DNA from: Streptomyces alboflavus
GTDB lineage: Bacteria; Actinomycetota; Actinomycetes; Streptomycetales; Streptomycetaceae
NCBI RefSeq assembly: GCF_000716675.1
Contig: NZ_JNXT01000034.1
Span: 24,830 to 88,829 of the forward strand
DNA: 64,000 nt
Direction of reading: 5' to 3'
Shown one piece after another: positions 24,712-32,755 of the stretch (position 1 is its first letter; each line of letters starts with the position of its first letter). Under the pieces are notes generated by a model that saw only the letters and a program-made list of their open reading frames with translations, was not told the DNA's origin and made no database searches. Made by a program: the position numbers and the translations under genes.

Positions 24712-26544
24712 GTGTCACAACGACCGCGCCGCCCCATCGAGGACTACGCCCTGATCGGCGACCACCAGACGGCCGCCCTTGTCTCCCGCACCGGATCCGT
24801 GGACTGGCTGTGCCTGCCGCGCTTCGACTCCGGGGCCTGTTTCGCCGCGCTCCTGGGCGACGACGGGCACGGCCACTGGCGCGTCGCGCCGAAGGACGCC
24901 GACGACTGCACCCGCCGCGCCTACCGCCCGGACACCCTCGTCCTCGACACCGAGTGGGACACCCCGGACGGCTCGGTCCGCGTGACCGACTTCATGCCGC
25001 AGCGCGACCGCGCCCCCGACCTCGTCCGCGTCGTCGAGGGCCTCAAGGGCGAAGTGACCATGAGCAGCACGCTCCGGCTCCGCTTCGACTACGGCTCGAT
25101 CGTGCCGTGGATGCGCCGCGCCGACGGCCACCGGGTGGCGGTCGCTGGCCCCGACTCCGTATGGCTGCGCAGCGACCCGGAGGTCCACACCGAGGGCCGC
25201 GACTTCACCACGTACTCCGAGTTCACCGTGGCCGCCGGGGAACGCGTGACGTTCGTCCTCACCTGGCACCCCTCGCACGAACCGGCCCCGAAGGCCCTCG
25301 ACGCCGAACAGGCGCTGCGCGACAGCGTCGAGGACTGGCAGGCCTGGGCGGCCCACTGCCGCTACGAAGGCCCGCACCGCGACGCGGTCGTGCGCTCCCT
25401 CATCACGCTCAAGGCCCTCACCTACGCCCCGACCGGCGGCATCGTCGCCGCCCCCACCACCTCGCTGCCCGAGGAGATCGGCGGCGTCCGCAACTGGGAC
25501 TACCGCTACTGCTGGCTGCGCGACTCCACTCTCACGCTCGGCGCGCTGCTCGCCGCGGGCTATCTGGAGGAGGCCGAGGCGTGGCGCGACTGGCTGCTGC
25601 GCGCGGCGGCGGGCGACCCCGCCGACCTCCAGATCATGTACGGCCTCGCGGGTGAGCGGCGGCTGCCCGAGTACGAGGCGGGGTGGCTGCCCGGGTACGA
25701 GGGCTCGGCGCCCGTGCGCATCGGCAACCGGGCGGTCAGCCAGCGCCAACTCGACGTCTACGGAGAGGTCGTCGACTCCCTCACCCTGGCCCGCCGCTCC
25801 GGCCTCGCCACCCGCCCGCACGGCTGGCGGCTGCAACTCGCGCTCATGGAGTTCCTGCGGCACTGCTGGCGCGAGAAGGACGAGGGCCTGTGGGAGGTAC
25901 GCGGCCCGCGCCGGCACTTCGTGCACTCCAAGGTGATGGCGTGGGTCGCCGCGGACCGCACCGTGCGCGCGATGGAGGACGACCCGGCGCTGCCCGGCGA
26001 CGTGGCGCACTGGCGGCGCCTGCGCGACGACATCCACGCGGAGGTCTGCGCCCGCGGCTACGACGCGGAGCGCCGCACCTTCACGCAGTCGTACGGCTCG
26101 CGCGAGCTCGACGCCGCGCTGCTCCTGATCCCACGCGTGGGGTTCCTGCCGCCGGACGACCCGCGGGTGATCGGCACGATCGAGGCGGTGCAGGAGGAAC
26201 TGGGCACGCGGGAGGGACTGCTGCGGCGGTATTCGGTCGGTGGTGCCGTGGTGGACGACGCCGTCCCCGCGGCCACGGCCACCGTGGACGGCCTGCCCGG
26301 CGGCGAGGGAACCTTCCTCGTCTGCTCCTTCTGGCTCGCCGACGCGCTGCACCTCACCGGCCGCACCAAGGAGGCCCGCGACCTCTTCGAGCGGCTGCTC
26401 GCGCTCCGCAACGACGTGGGGCTGCTCGCGGAGGAGTACGACCCCGTGGCCGCGCGCCAGTTGGGCAACTTCCCGCAGGCCTTCAGCCATGTGGGCCTTG
26501 TGGGCACCGCCCTCGCCCTCTACGGCCCGGACGCGGCAGGATAG
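24712..26544 (+). CDS. Glycoside hydrolase family 15 protein (glucoamylase/trehalase type)
   Basis: A 610-residue cytosolic protein. The N-terminal beta domain has IEDYALIGDHQTAALV and GSVDWLCLPRFDSGACFA; the (alpha/alpha)6 catalytic domain includes NWDYRYCWLRDSTLTLGALL (around residue 262) and ends with the FPQAFSHVGLVGTALAL motif. GH15 enzymes of this bacterial type often act as trehalases or hydrolyse alpha-glucans. There is no signal peptide, so the substrate is likely intracellular. GTG 24712 begins VSQRPRRPIEDYAL. It lies four bases upstream of the SDR gene, which may be co-transcribed. Confidence 0.87.
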   Translation: MSQRPRRPIEDYALIGDHQTAALVSRTGSVDWLCLPRFDSGACFAALLGDDGHGHWRVAPKDADDCTRRAYRPDTLVLDTEWDTPDGSVRVTDFMPQRDRAPDLVRVVEGLKGEVTMSSTLRLRFDYGSIVPWMRRADGHRVAVAGPDSVWLRSDPEVHTEGRDFTTYSEFTVAAGERVTFVLTWHPSHEPAPKALDAEQALRDSVEDWQAWAAHCRYEGPHRDAVVRSLITLKALTYAPTGGIVAAPTTSLPEEIGGVRNWDYRYCWLRDSTLTLGALLAAGYLEEAEAWRDWLLRAAAGDPADLQIMYGLAGERRLPEYEAGWLPGYEGSAPVRIGNRAVSQRQLDVYGEVVDSLTLARRSGLATRPHGWRLQLALMEFLRHCWREKDEGLWEVRGPRRHFVHSKVMAWVAADRTVRAMEDDPALPGDVAHWRRLRDDIHAEVCARGYDAERRTFTQSYGSRELDAALLLIPRVGFLPPDDPRVIGTIEAVQEELGTREGLLRRYSVGGAVVDDAVPAATATVDGLPGGEGTFLVCSFWLADALHLTGRTKEARDLFERLLALRNDVGLLAEEYDPVAARQLGNFPQAFSHVGLVGTALALYGPDAAG

Positions 26545-26548
26545 GACC

Positions 26549-27304
26549 ATGGATCTTGGACTGAACAACCGTGTGTACGTCGTCACCGGCGCCACCCGTG
26601 GCCTCGGCAACGCCGCCGCCCGTGAGCTGGTCGCGGACGGCGCGAAGGTCGTCCTCACCGGCCGCGACGAGAAGACGGCCGCCGCGGCGGCCGCGGAGCT
26701 CGGCCCGAACGCGGTGGGCATCGGCGCGGACAACGCCGATCCGGGCGTCGCGGACCGCCTCGTGGCGGCGGCGCGCGAGCACTTCGGCGGCTTCGACGGC
26801 ATCCTCGTCAGCGTCGGCGGGCCGCCGCCCGGCTTCGTCGCCGACAACACCGACGAGCAGTGGCAGGCCGCGTTCGACTCCGTCTTCCTCGGTGCCGTAC
26901 GCCTCGCGCGCACCGCCGCGGCGGAGCTGGGCGAGGGCGGTGTCATCGGCTTCGTCCTCTCCGCGTCCGTGCACGAGCCGATCCCGGGCCTCACCGTCTC
27001 CAACGGCCTGCGCCCCGGCCTCGCGGGCTTCGCCAAGTCCCTCGCCGACGAGTTGGGGCCGCGCGGCATCCGCGTGGTCGGCCTCCTCCCGGCCCGCATC
27101 GACACCGACCGCGTCCGCGAACTCGACGGCTTCTCCGCCGACCCGGAGGCGACCCGCGCGGCCCACGAGTCCCGCATCCCGCTGCGCCGCTACGGCACCC
27201 CCCAGGAGTTCGGCCGCACCGCCGCGTTCCTCCTCTCTCCCGCGGCGTCGTACCTCACCGGCGTGATGCTGCCCGTGGACGGCGGGGCACGACACGGTTT
27301 CTAG
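26549..27304 (+). CDS. SDR family protein lacking the YxxxK pair
   Basis: A 251-residue protein with an intact Rossmann fold: TGATRGLG (residues 13-20), Arg in the NADP-preferring position (TGRDEKTAA), VSVGGPP, and the C-terminal GVMLPVDGG that marks FabG-like SDRs. At the catalytic position, however, the sequence reads VSNGLRPGLAGFAKSLADE, which puts Ser and Arg where Tyr and Lys of YxxxK should be. It may therefore not be an ordinary oxidoreductase, or it belongs to a divergent SDR subfamily using another residue. It starts four bases after the GH15 stop. Confidence 0.82.
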   Translation: MDLGLNNRVYVVTGATRGLGNAAARELVADGAKVVLTGRDEKTAAAAAAELGPNAVGIGADNADPGVADRLVAAAREHFGGFDGILVSVGGPPPGFVADNTDEQWQAAFDSVFLGAVRLARTAAAELGEGGVIGFVLSASVHEPIPGLTVSNGLRPGLAGFAKSLADELGPRGIRVVGLLPARIDTDRVRELDGFSADPEATRAAHESRIPLRRYGTPQEFGRTAAFLLSPAASYLTGVMLPVDGGARHGF

Positions 27305-27437
27305 CCTGCGGCTCAGTGGGGGTGCCCGCCGCTACCGCGGCGGGTTCCTCCCACCCGCCCACCCGTTTGCTGTGGGACGGGGGGGTTGGGGCCCGGGGTG
27401 AGGTGGATGGGGGGATCCGGGGTGCCGGGTGCTCCGG

Positions 27438-27512
27438 GGTGCCGGGGCCCGAGGTGCCGAGGCCCGGGGTGCCGGGGCCCGAGGTGCCGGGGCCCGAGGT
27501 GCCGAGGGCGCA
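27438..27512 (+). repeat. 15-bp minisatellite, five units
   Basis: Five head-to-tail copies of GGTGCCGGGGCCCGA with one to three substitutions each; a degenerate sixth lies just upstream from 27421. It is intergenic, so the 15-bp period is not maintained by an obvious protein. Confidence 0.85.
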
Positions 27513-27660
27513 GGCGCTCAGGGGCCGACGCCCGGGGGCGCGGCGGCGCTGGGCGCGTCTGTCGGAGGGGTGGGGGCGAGGGCGGGGTCGGGGTGAGTTC
27601 GGCCTCGGGGCGAGCTCGGGCTCAGGGCGAGGGCGGGATCGGTCCAGGACGGTGGACGGA

Positions 27661-27935
27661 AGCCGCCGGGGGTGAGGCGGGCCCCAGAGTTCCGGGTGGG
27701 TGGGTGGGAAAGGCCGCCGCGCAGCGGCGGTGGGGCTGCCGTCCACGGCGAGGTGGCGCGCGGGGACGGGGCGAAGGTGGCCGGCCTGAGCCGCCCAGGA
27801 GTGAGGCGGGCCCCAGAGTTCCGGGCGGGTGGGTGGGAGAAGCCGCCGCGCAGCGGCGGTGGGGCTGCCGCCCACGGCGAGGTGGCGCACGGGGGGACGG
27901 GGCGAGGGTGGCCGGCCCAAGCCGCCCAGGGGCGA
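27661..27935 (+). repeat. Tandem repeat of about 130 bp, two copies plus a partial third
   Basis: The unit beginning AGCCGCC and running through GTGAGGCGGGCCCCAGAG to AAGGTGGCCGGCC occurs at 27661 and again at 27789, and a third start appears at 27920 (AGCCGCCCAGGGGCGAGACG) just before the AmaP-like stop codon. Copies differ by point changes and single-base indels, so they arose by tandem duplication. Each contains the palindrome GCCGCCGCGCAGCGGCGG. Confidence 0.85.
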
Positions 27936-27943
27936 GACGGGCG

Positions 27944-28522
27944 TCAGCTGACGCGTTCGGCGCGGTGCTTCACGGCACGCAGCAGCACCGTGGCCGGCAG
28001 CCGCCCCAGCCCGGCGGAGTCCCGCGCATGCGCCAACGCCTCCTCGCAGGTGCGATGCAACGCCTCCGCGGGCACGGCGTCGGCACCGAGGACGAGCCCG
28101 ACCCGCGCCTCGGGGGCATTGCGCCGCCCGGTGAGCCGCACCCGGGCCCGCTCGACGCCGTCGAGCGCCGCGGCCTCGGTCTCGAGGACGCTCTCCATGG
28201 CCCGCCCCCGCAGCAGCGCGCCCTCCCCGTCCCCGGTCTCGACGAGGACCTCCGCGAGGCGCCGCCGCCGCAGTTGGGCGGTGAGCCACCACAGGGCGAG
28301 CAGCACGACGACGGCGAGCACGCCGATGACGGTGGGCCACCACCAGCCGTCGTCCCGCCACCGCGCCCGGTCGGCGTCACTGAGCAGCACGTCGTCGCGG
28401 GAGTCGTGCACCCACCACGAGGGCGGCTCGACGCCGAGCCCGACCGCGAGGACGGACCCGCCGAGCAGGACGAGGGCGAGGCCGAGGAGGCCGAGGAGCA
28501 CGCGGTTCACGGTCCGCAGCAT
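27944..28522 (-). CDS. amaP: Alkaline shock response membrane anchor protein AmaP-like
   Basis: A 192-residue protein with two transmembrane helices (residues about 7-27 and 62-82), separated by an extracellular loop, then a cytoplasmic domain resembling an Asp23 fold (VLVETGDGEGALLRGRAMESVLETE, then ARVRLTGRRNAPEARVGLVLG). AmaP anchors Asp23 at the membrane in Gram-positive bacteria. ATG 28522 is chosen because the hydrophobic segment starts there. It is the last gene of the Asp23 cluster, seven bases behind the DUF6286-like gene. Confidence 0.8.
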   Translation of the reverse strand: MLRTVNRVLLGLLGLALVLLGGSVLAVGLGVEPPSWWVHDSRDDVLLSDADRARWRDDGWWWPTVIGVLAVVVLLALWWLTAQLRRRRLAEVLVETGDGEGALLRGRAMESVLETEAAALDGVERARVRLTGRRNAPEARVGLVLGADAVPAEALHRTCEEALAHARDSAGLGRLPATVLLRAVKHRAERVS

Positions 28523-28529
28523 GGCGCGG

Positions 28530-29222
28530 TCACCCCTTCCGGCCCGGCCGGGCCACGTGCACGGAGAGACCGGGCGGGTGGCCGAGCCCGAGGTCGTGGA
28601 TGGCGGCGGCGAGGGCGGCGTCCAAGTCGCCGCGTACGTCGTCGAGTTCACGGAAGTGCGACACGGCCCGCACGTCGACCTTGGAGCGGCTCATGCGGAC
28701 GCGTACCGACCGTACGCCCGACACGTCCATGGCCCGGTCCCGCAGCGCCGTCGCGGCGGCACCCCGGTCGAGCCCGGCGCGCACGTCGGCGTGGGTGCGC
28801 CGCATCGGGAGGAGGGAGCGAAGGCCGGGCGTCACGGCGAGGACGAGGAGCCACAGGCCGGCGGCGAGCGCCGCCGCGGCCCCGGCGAGCACCGCCGTGC
28901 TGTCGAGGGGCCGTTCGGCCAGCTCACGGGCGAGGTCGCGGCGCCACCGCATCGCGGGGTGGTCGGCGCGCACGGCCACGATGTCGTACAGGAGCAGCCC
29001 GGCGCCGCCGAGGACCAGCAGGGCGAGCAACCCGGCGGGCACCCGTCGCGCCGACCAGAAGCGGGGGGAGCCGTCCTCGTCGCCGAGGGTGGGCGGCGGC
29101 TGGTAGGCGGCCGCGGACGCGGACTGGTCGAGTTCGGGTGCGGACGCGGCACGCTCGATGACGGGCACGGCCTCGCCCGGTTTGGTCAGGTCGGTTCCGC
29201 CGGCCTGCCGGGGTTCGCTCAT
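28530..29222 (-). CDS. DUF6286-type membrane protein of the Asp23 cluster
   Basis: A 230-residue protein: a variable N-terminal cytoplasmic stretch, two transmembrane helices (about residues 63-83 and 108-130), and a C-terminal domain (residues 135-225) with RVRMSRSKVDVRAVSHFREL. Its layout parallels AmaP, suggesting a second membrane anchor or partner for Asp23-family proteins. The ATG overlaps the upstream Asp23 stop as ATGA. Function is inferred from context only. Confidence 0.75.
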   Translation of the reverse strand: MSEPRQAGGTDLTKPGEAVPVIERAASAPELDQSASAAAYQPPPTLGDEDGSPRFWSARRVPAGLLALLVLGGAGLLLYDIVAVRADHPAMRWRRDLARELAERPLDSTAVLAGAAAALAAGLWLLVLAVTPGLRSLLPMRRTHADVRAGLDRGAAATALRDRAMDVSGVRSVRVRMSRSKVDVRAVSHFRELDDVRGDLDAALAAAIHDLGLGHPPGLSVHVARPGRKG

Positions 29223-29614
29223 CGGGTCCTCCCCTGCGCCGCGTCCCGCGCCTGCGCCGAGTGCAGCCGCTCCACCTGGACCGCCACTTCGGGCACTTCC
29301 ATGCCCGCCAACGCCTTTACCCGTTCGGCGACCCGGTGACGCACGGCGCCGCACTGGCGGCCGATGTCGCTGGGGTAGTCCAGTTCGACGCTGACGCGGA
29401 CGCGCGCGCTGCCGTGCGGGGCATCGCCCGGCCCGGCGGAGCCCCCGGCGGGGGGCCGCACGCTCACGGTGGCGTGCGGCGGCGCCGCCTCGTCGGGCAG
29501 CGCGGGCAGCGCCTCACGTGCCGCGCGCGCGGCGATCTTCGCGACGACGCGGTCGGCGATCCGGGTCGCGCCGCGCTCGCCGGGCGGTACCTGCCCCACG
29601 ACGTCGGCGGCCAC
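29219..29614 (-). CDS. Asp23/Gls24 family envelope stress protein
   Basis: A 131-residue Asp23 homolog: TRIADRVVAKIAARAAREAL at the start, ARVRVSVELDYPSDIG in the middle and VKALAGMEVPEVAVQVERL at the end, which is the whole family domain without the long tails. Asp23 proteins assemble at the membrane and respond to cell-envelope stress. It starts at GTG 29614, three bases after the previous stop, and overlaps the next start by four bases. Confidence 0.85.
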   Translation of the reverse strand: MAADVVGQVPPGERGATRIADRVVAKIAARAAREALPALPDEAAPPHATVSVRPPAGGSAGPGDAPHGSARVRVSVELDYPSDIGRQCGAVRHRVAERVKALAGMEVPEVAVQVERLHSAQARDAAQGRTR

Positions 29615-29617
29615 CGC

Positions 29618-29803
29618 TCAGCGCCGCCGGTCGCCGCGGGGACGGAAGAATTCCCCGGGCTCCAGGTCCCCTTCCAGGAACCGCCCGGCCACGAACCCGA
29701 TGGCACCCAGGGCCGCCACCAGGAGGAAGGCCCCGAACCCGCCGAAGTACCCGGCGAATCCGAGAGCCATTCCGGCGATCATGCCGATCACGGCAAAGCT
29801 CAT
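29618..29803 (-). CDS. Small membrane protein of the alkaline-shock cluster (DUF2273-like)
   Basis: A 61-residue protein with two hydrophobic segments (FAVIGMIAGMALGFAGYF and FLLVAALGAIGFVAGRFL) and a short basic tail. Small two-helix proteins of this type accompany Asp23/AmaP genes in Gram-positive bacteria. ATG 29803 is preferred over an ORF start at 29833 because AAGGAG lies seven bases upstream. Confidence 0.75.
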   Translation of the reverse strand: MSFAVIGMIAGMALGFAGYFGGFGAFLLVAALGAIGFVAGRFLEGDLEPGEFFRPRGDRRR

Positions 29804-29974
29804 CGTGCGCTCCTTCGCTCCTGCGCGCCTCATGCTCCCGGCCGTCCGCGCCCGCCGCCGCGCACGTCCCGTGCTTCTCCTCTACCCAGGTCGCGCGGCG
29901 GGGCCGCCTCCACCCGCGGGTGCGGAACGCCGGACGGTCCGAGCCGTCGTCTCTGACGGTCCGAGCCGTCGCCC

Positions 29975-30460
29975 CTATTGAAGCCGCGACGGCTGCTCGT
30001 CGTCCTCGTCGTCCGGCAGCTTCACATCGCTCACCGCGATGTTCACCTCGACGACCTCCAAGCCCGTCATCCGCTCGACGGCGGCGACGACGTTCTCCCG
30101 TACGTCCCGCGCGACATCGGCGATCGAGACTCCGTAGTCAACGACGATCTCCAGGTCGAGGGCCGTCTGCACCTCGCCGACCTCGGCCTTCACGCCACGT
30201 GTGACGGCCTTCGAGCTGCCGGGCACCCGGTCCCGCACGGCCCCGAAGGTCCGCGCGAGGCCGCCGCCCATCGCGTGCACGCCGACCACGTCGCGGGCGG
30301 CGAGGCCCGCGATCTTCTCGACCACACCGTCGGCGATGCTGGTGCGCCCGCGCGTCGCGGGGTCGCCTCCCCCACGCCGTGCCGTGCCGCCCGTCCTGGC
30401 CTCGTCGGGTGACTCCTTCGCGAGCGTCTGGGACGTCGTGCGCTCTCCGGTGTCGCTCAT
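29975..30460 (-). CDS. Asp23/Gls24 family envelope stress protein, long form
   Basis: A 161-residue Asp23 protein. A hydrophilic N-terminus of about 38 residues precedes the domain: TSIADGVVEKIAGLAARDVVGVHAMGGG, then LEIVVDYGVSIADVARDVRENV and MTGLEVVEVNIAVSDVKLP, with an acidic tail (DDEDDEQPS). Parts quoted are contiguous family motifs. It is the first gene of the minus-strand cluster and is divergent from the two-module Asp23-like gene at 30552. A 170-base gap separates it from the small membrane protein gene. Confidence 0.9.
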   Translation of the reverse strand: MSDTGERTTSQTLAKESPDEARTGGTARRGGGDPATRGRTSIADGVVEKIAGLAARDVVGVHAMGGGLARTFGAVRDRVPGSSKAVTRGVKAEVGEVQTALDLEIVVDYGVSIADVARDVRENVVAAVERMTGLEVVEVNIAVSDVKLPDDEDDEQPSRLQ

Positions 30461-30551
30461 CGTGTGGTCCTTTTCGGCAGGGGATCTGCTCTTTCGTCCA
30501 CATTAAGCGCGGCCCGGGACCCGCGCGCCCGGGATGGGGCAGGCTGGAGCC

Positions 30552-31526
30552 ATGACGGGTGACGGGTGGACCTCTGCGGTACGGCGTCAACTGGGCCTCG
30601 GCCGGATGCTCCCACTGGGCGGCCCGGGTGACGGCGCCTGGCTCGCGGAGTCGGCGGCGCGTTCGGTGCTGTGCGGCTCGGCCGCGCGGGTGGCGGGGGT
30701 CCGCGTGACCCGCCTGCGGGTGTCCCTCGTGGAGCGGGGCGCCGCACCGCTGTCCCCGGACGCGTACGTCGTCGCGGTGCCGTCGCCGCCGAGCGCACTG
30801 CCGCCGGGGCCGCTGCGGATCAGCGCGGAGTTCCAGGCCGCGACGACCGAGCCGCTGGCCACGGCCGCGGACCGACTGCGCACGGCGCTCGGCTCGGCCG
30901 CGGCGGAGCGGCTGGGTCTGGTGGTGACGGAGGTGGACCTGCGGGTGACGGGGCTGATGGAGGGGGGCGGGGGCCTCGGGGGTGCGGTCCCGGGGGATGC
31001 GTCACCCATGGGTGCGGTGTCCGGGGGTTCGGCGCCTGGGAATGCGGCGCCCACGGGTGCGGTCCCGGGGGATGCGATCCCTGGGAGTGCGGCCCTCGTG
31101 GGTGCGGTGTCCGAGGCTTCGACGCCGAGGGATGGGGTCCCCGAGGACACGGTGTCCGAGGACGCGGCCCCGGCAGATGCCCCCTCGGCGGATGCCCCTT
31201 CAACCGACGGCGACATCGCCGACGTACCGTCCGGCCCCCTCCCCGGGTACGAGGACGAGCCCGGCGACGAGGGGCGCGTGGCGCGGGCCGCCCTCGCGGT
31301 GCCCGGCGTGACGCGGATGGCGGGGGTCCTCGGCGGCCTGGCCCGGGCCGTCCACATCGAGGAGCAGGGGGCGACGCTCACGCTGCCGCGCCGCCATGTC
31401 CGGGTGGACCTCGCGGTGGACGCGCGGCACCGCACCCTGGACGTGGCGCGCGCGGTCCGCGCGGCCGTCGCCGCGTCCCTGCCGGACCGGCCGTCGGTGG
31501 CGGTCCTGGTCACGACGGTGGACTGA
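30552..31526 (+). CDS. Two-module Asp23-like protein with pentapeptide linker
   Basis: A 324-residue protein of no firm family. The N-terminal module (about residues 30-140: VAGVRVTRLRVSL, LATAADRLRTAL, RLGLVVTEVDLRVTG) and the C-terminal module (about residues 240-324: VPGVTRMAGVLGGL, VRVDLAVDARHRTLDVAR, ASLPDRPSVAVLVTTVD) each follow the Asp23 fold pattern of a V-x-V-x-V strand, a pairing helix and a terminal strand. They flank a repetitive linker of about 75 residues. Its divergent position next to Asp23 genes supports a role in the same envelope-stress system. ATG 30552 has CTGGAG five bases upstream. Confidence 0.75.
   Translation: MTGDGWTSAVRRQLGLGRMLPLGGPGDGAWLAESAARSVLCGSAARVAGVRVTRLRVSLVERGAAPLSPDAYVVAVPSPPSALPPGPLRISAEFQAATTEPLATAADRLRTALGSAAAERLGLVVTEVDLRVTGLMEGGGGLGGAVPGDASPMGAVSGGSAPGNAAPTGAVPGDAIPGSAALVGAVSEASTPRDGVPEDTVSEDAAPADAPSADAPSTDGDIADVPSGPLPGYEDEPGDEGRVARAALAVPGVTRMAGVLGGLARAVHIEEQGATLTLPRRHVRVDLAVDARHRTLDVARAVRAAVAASLPDRPSVAVLVTTVD
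30981..31205 (+). repeat. 15-bp in-gene minisatellite, about 15 units
   Basis: Units such as GGTGCGGTCCCGGGG and GATGCGATCCCTGGG follow each other in frame and encode pentapeptides (GAVPG, DASPM, GAVSG, NAAPT, DAIPG, later DAPSA). The 3' units drift towards acidic Asp/Pro/Ser composition. The reading frame is kept throughout, so the length could change by whole pentapeptides. Confidence 0.85.
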
Positions 31527-31731
31527 CCGCCCCCGCCGACTGTCCCGGCCAGCTGTTTCCGCCGACCGCCCCCGCTGGCCGACCCGCCGACCGTCCCCGT
31601 CGGCGATCCCCGCCGACCAGAGCCAGCGGCCGCCCCGGACTTCCTCAGTCCCCGGCGTACCGCCCGAACGTCCCCCAGTCCCCGACGGCCGCCCGAACCT
31701 CCCTCAATCCCCGACGGCCGCCCGAACCCCC

Positions 31732-32568
31732 TCAGTCCCCAATGCCCGCCAGGTCCCGCAGCCTGCGTGCCTGCGCGGCCCGCTCGGCGCGGCGCTGCTC
31801 CTCGTACGAACGCCCCACCGCACCCTGAAGCAGCGCCTTGGTCTCGATGACCGCGTCGCGCGGCGCGGCGAGCAGCGCGGCGGCCAAGTCCTGTGCGGCG
31901 GCGTCGAGCTGGTCGCCGGGCACGACGAGGTTGGCGAGGCCGATGCGCTCGGCCTCGGCTGCCTGGACGAAGCGGCCCGTGGCGCAGATCTCCAGGGCAC
32001 GGGCGTACCCGACGAGGGAGACCAGCGGGTGGGTGCCGGTGAGGTCGGGCACCAGACCGAGGCTGGTCTCGCGCATGGCGAACTGCGCGTCGTCGGCGGC
32101 GACCCGCAGGTCGCAGGCGAGGGCGAGCTGGAACCCGGCGCCGATCGCATGCCCCTGGACGGCGGCGATGGACACGAGGTCGCCGCGCCGCCACCAGGTG
32201 AAGGCGTCCTGGTACTCGGCGATGGCCGCGTCGAGCTCGTCGTCCGCGCCGCGCGCCAGGTCGATGAAGGACGGTTCGCCGTCGAAGCCCTCGGGCGTGA
32301 ACGCCTGCCGGTCGAGGCCGGCGGAGAAAGACTTGCCCTCTCCGCGCAGCAGCACCACGCGGACGCTGCCGGGCAGCACCCGGCCGGCCTCGGTCAACGC
32401 CCGCCACAGCGCGGGAGATTGGGCGTTGCGCTTGGCCGCGTTGGTCAGCGTCACCGTGGCGACGGCCTCGTCGACCGTGAGGCGTACGCCGTCCCGGTCG
32501 AGGACCGGCGCCGTTGTGCTTGCGACGCTCGGGCCGCTCTCGGGCGAACCGCTGTCGGGCGAAGCCAT
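31732..32568 (-). CDS. Enoyl-CoA hydratase/isomerase (crotonase) family protein
   Basis: A 278-residue crotonase-fold protein. The oxyanion-hole segments are GEGKSFSAGLDRQAF and VQGHAIGAGFQLALACDLR; the second catalytic Glu is kept in FAMRETSLGLVPD, but the first (usually in GGGCELA) is replaced by Gln (GAGFQLA). That pattern is found in crotonases other than 2-enoyl-CoA hydratase, such as isomerases or thioesterase-like members, so the reaction is uncertain. It stands alone, and a terminator of the HTH gene lies upstream. Confidence 0.85.
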   Translation of the reverse strand: MASPDSGSPESGPSVASTTAPVLDRDGVRLTVDEAVATVTLTNAAKRNAQSPALWRALTEAGRVLPGSVRVVLLRGEGKSFSAGLDRQAFTPEGFDGEPSFIDLARGADDELDAAIAEYQDAFTWWRRGDLVSIAAVQGHAIGAGFQLALACDLRVAADDAQFAMRETSLGLVPDLTGTHPLVSLVGYARALEICATGRFVQAAEAERIGLANLVVPGDQLDAAAQDLAAALLAAPRDAVIETKALLQGAVGRSYEEQRRAERAAQARRLRDLAGIGD

Positions 32569-32681
32569 CAGTGCCTCCGGGTGGGTGCAGTCATGGTGGA
32601 CGCACGCCGGTCAGCGCCCTGGCGGACGCGTGTCGGCGCGCCCTGCGGGCACTGGTGCGCCCACAAGTGACTGCACAGTAA

Positions 32682-32713
32682 CCACCCGGTCGATCAGCCG
32701 ATCGACCGGGTGG
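32682..32713 (-). terminator. Terminator downstream of the small HTH gene
   Basis: A perfect 14-bp stem (CCACCCGGTCGATC and its complement) with a 4-base loop, 43 bases after the HTH gene stop on the minus strand. Confidence 0.75.
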
Positions 32714-32755
32714 CCACACCGGACCACCCGGAGTCGGACGGCCGCGGGAAGTCGG

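Larger units (their letters stand above)
27305..27943. other. Repeat-rich intergenic region between convergent genes
   Basis: About 640 bases between the SDR stop and the AmaP-like stop. G-biased on the plus strand and dominated by the 15-bp minisatellite (27438-27512) and the tandem 130-bp repeat (27661-27935). Long ORFs across it have repeat-derived composition and I do not support them as genes. Confidence 0.65.

Noticed and set aside
27386..29339. Plus-strand ORFs of 550-590 codons across the repeat region and the Asp23 cluster
   Set aside because: They run through tandem repeats and then antisense to AmaP and DUF6286-like genes with clear homology; no conserved motif in the plus frames.
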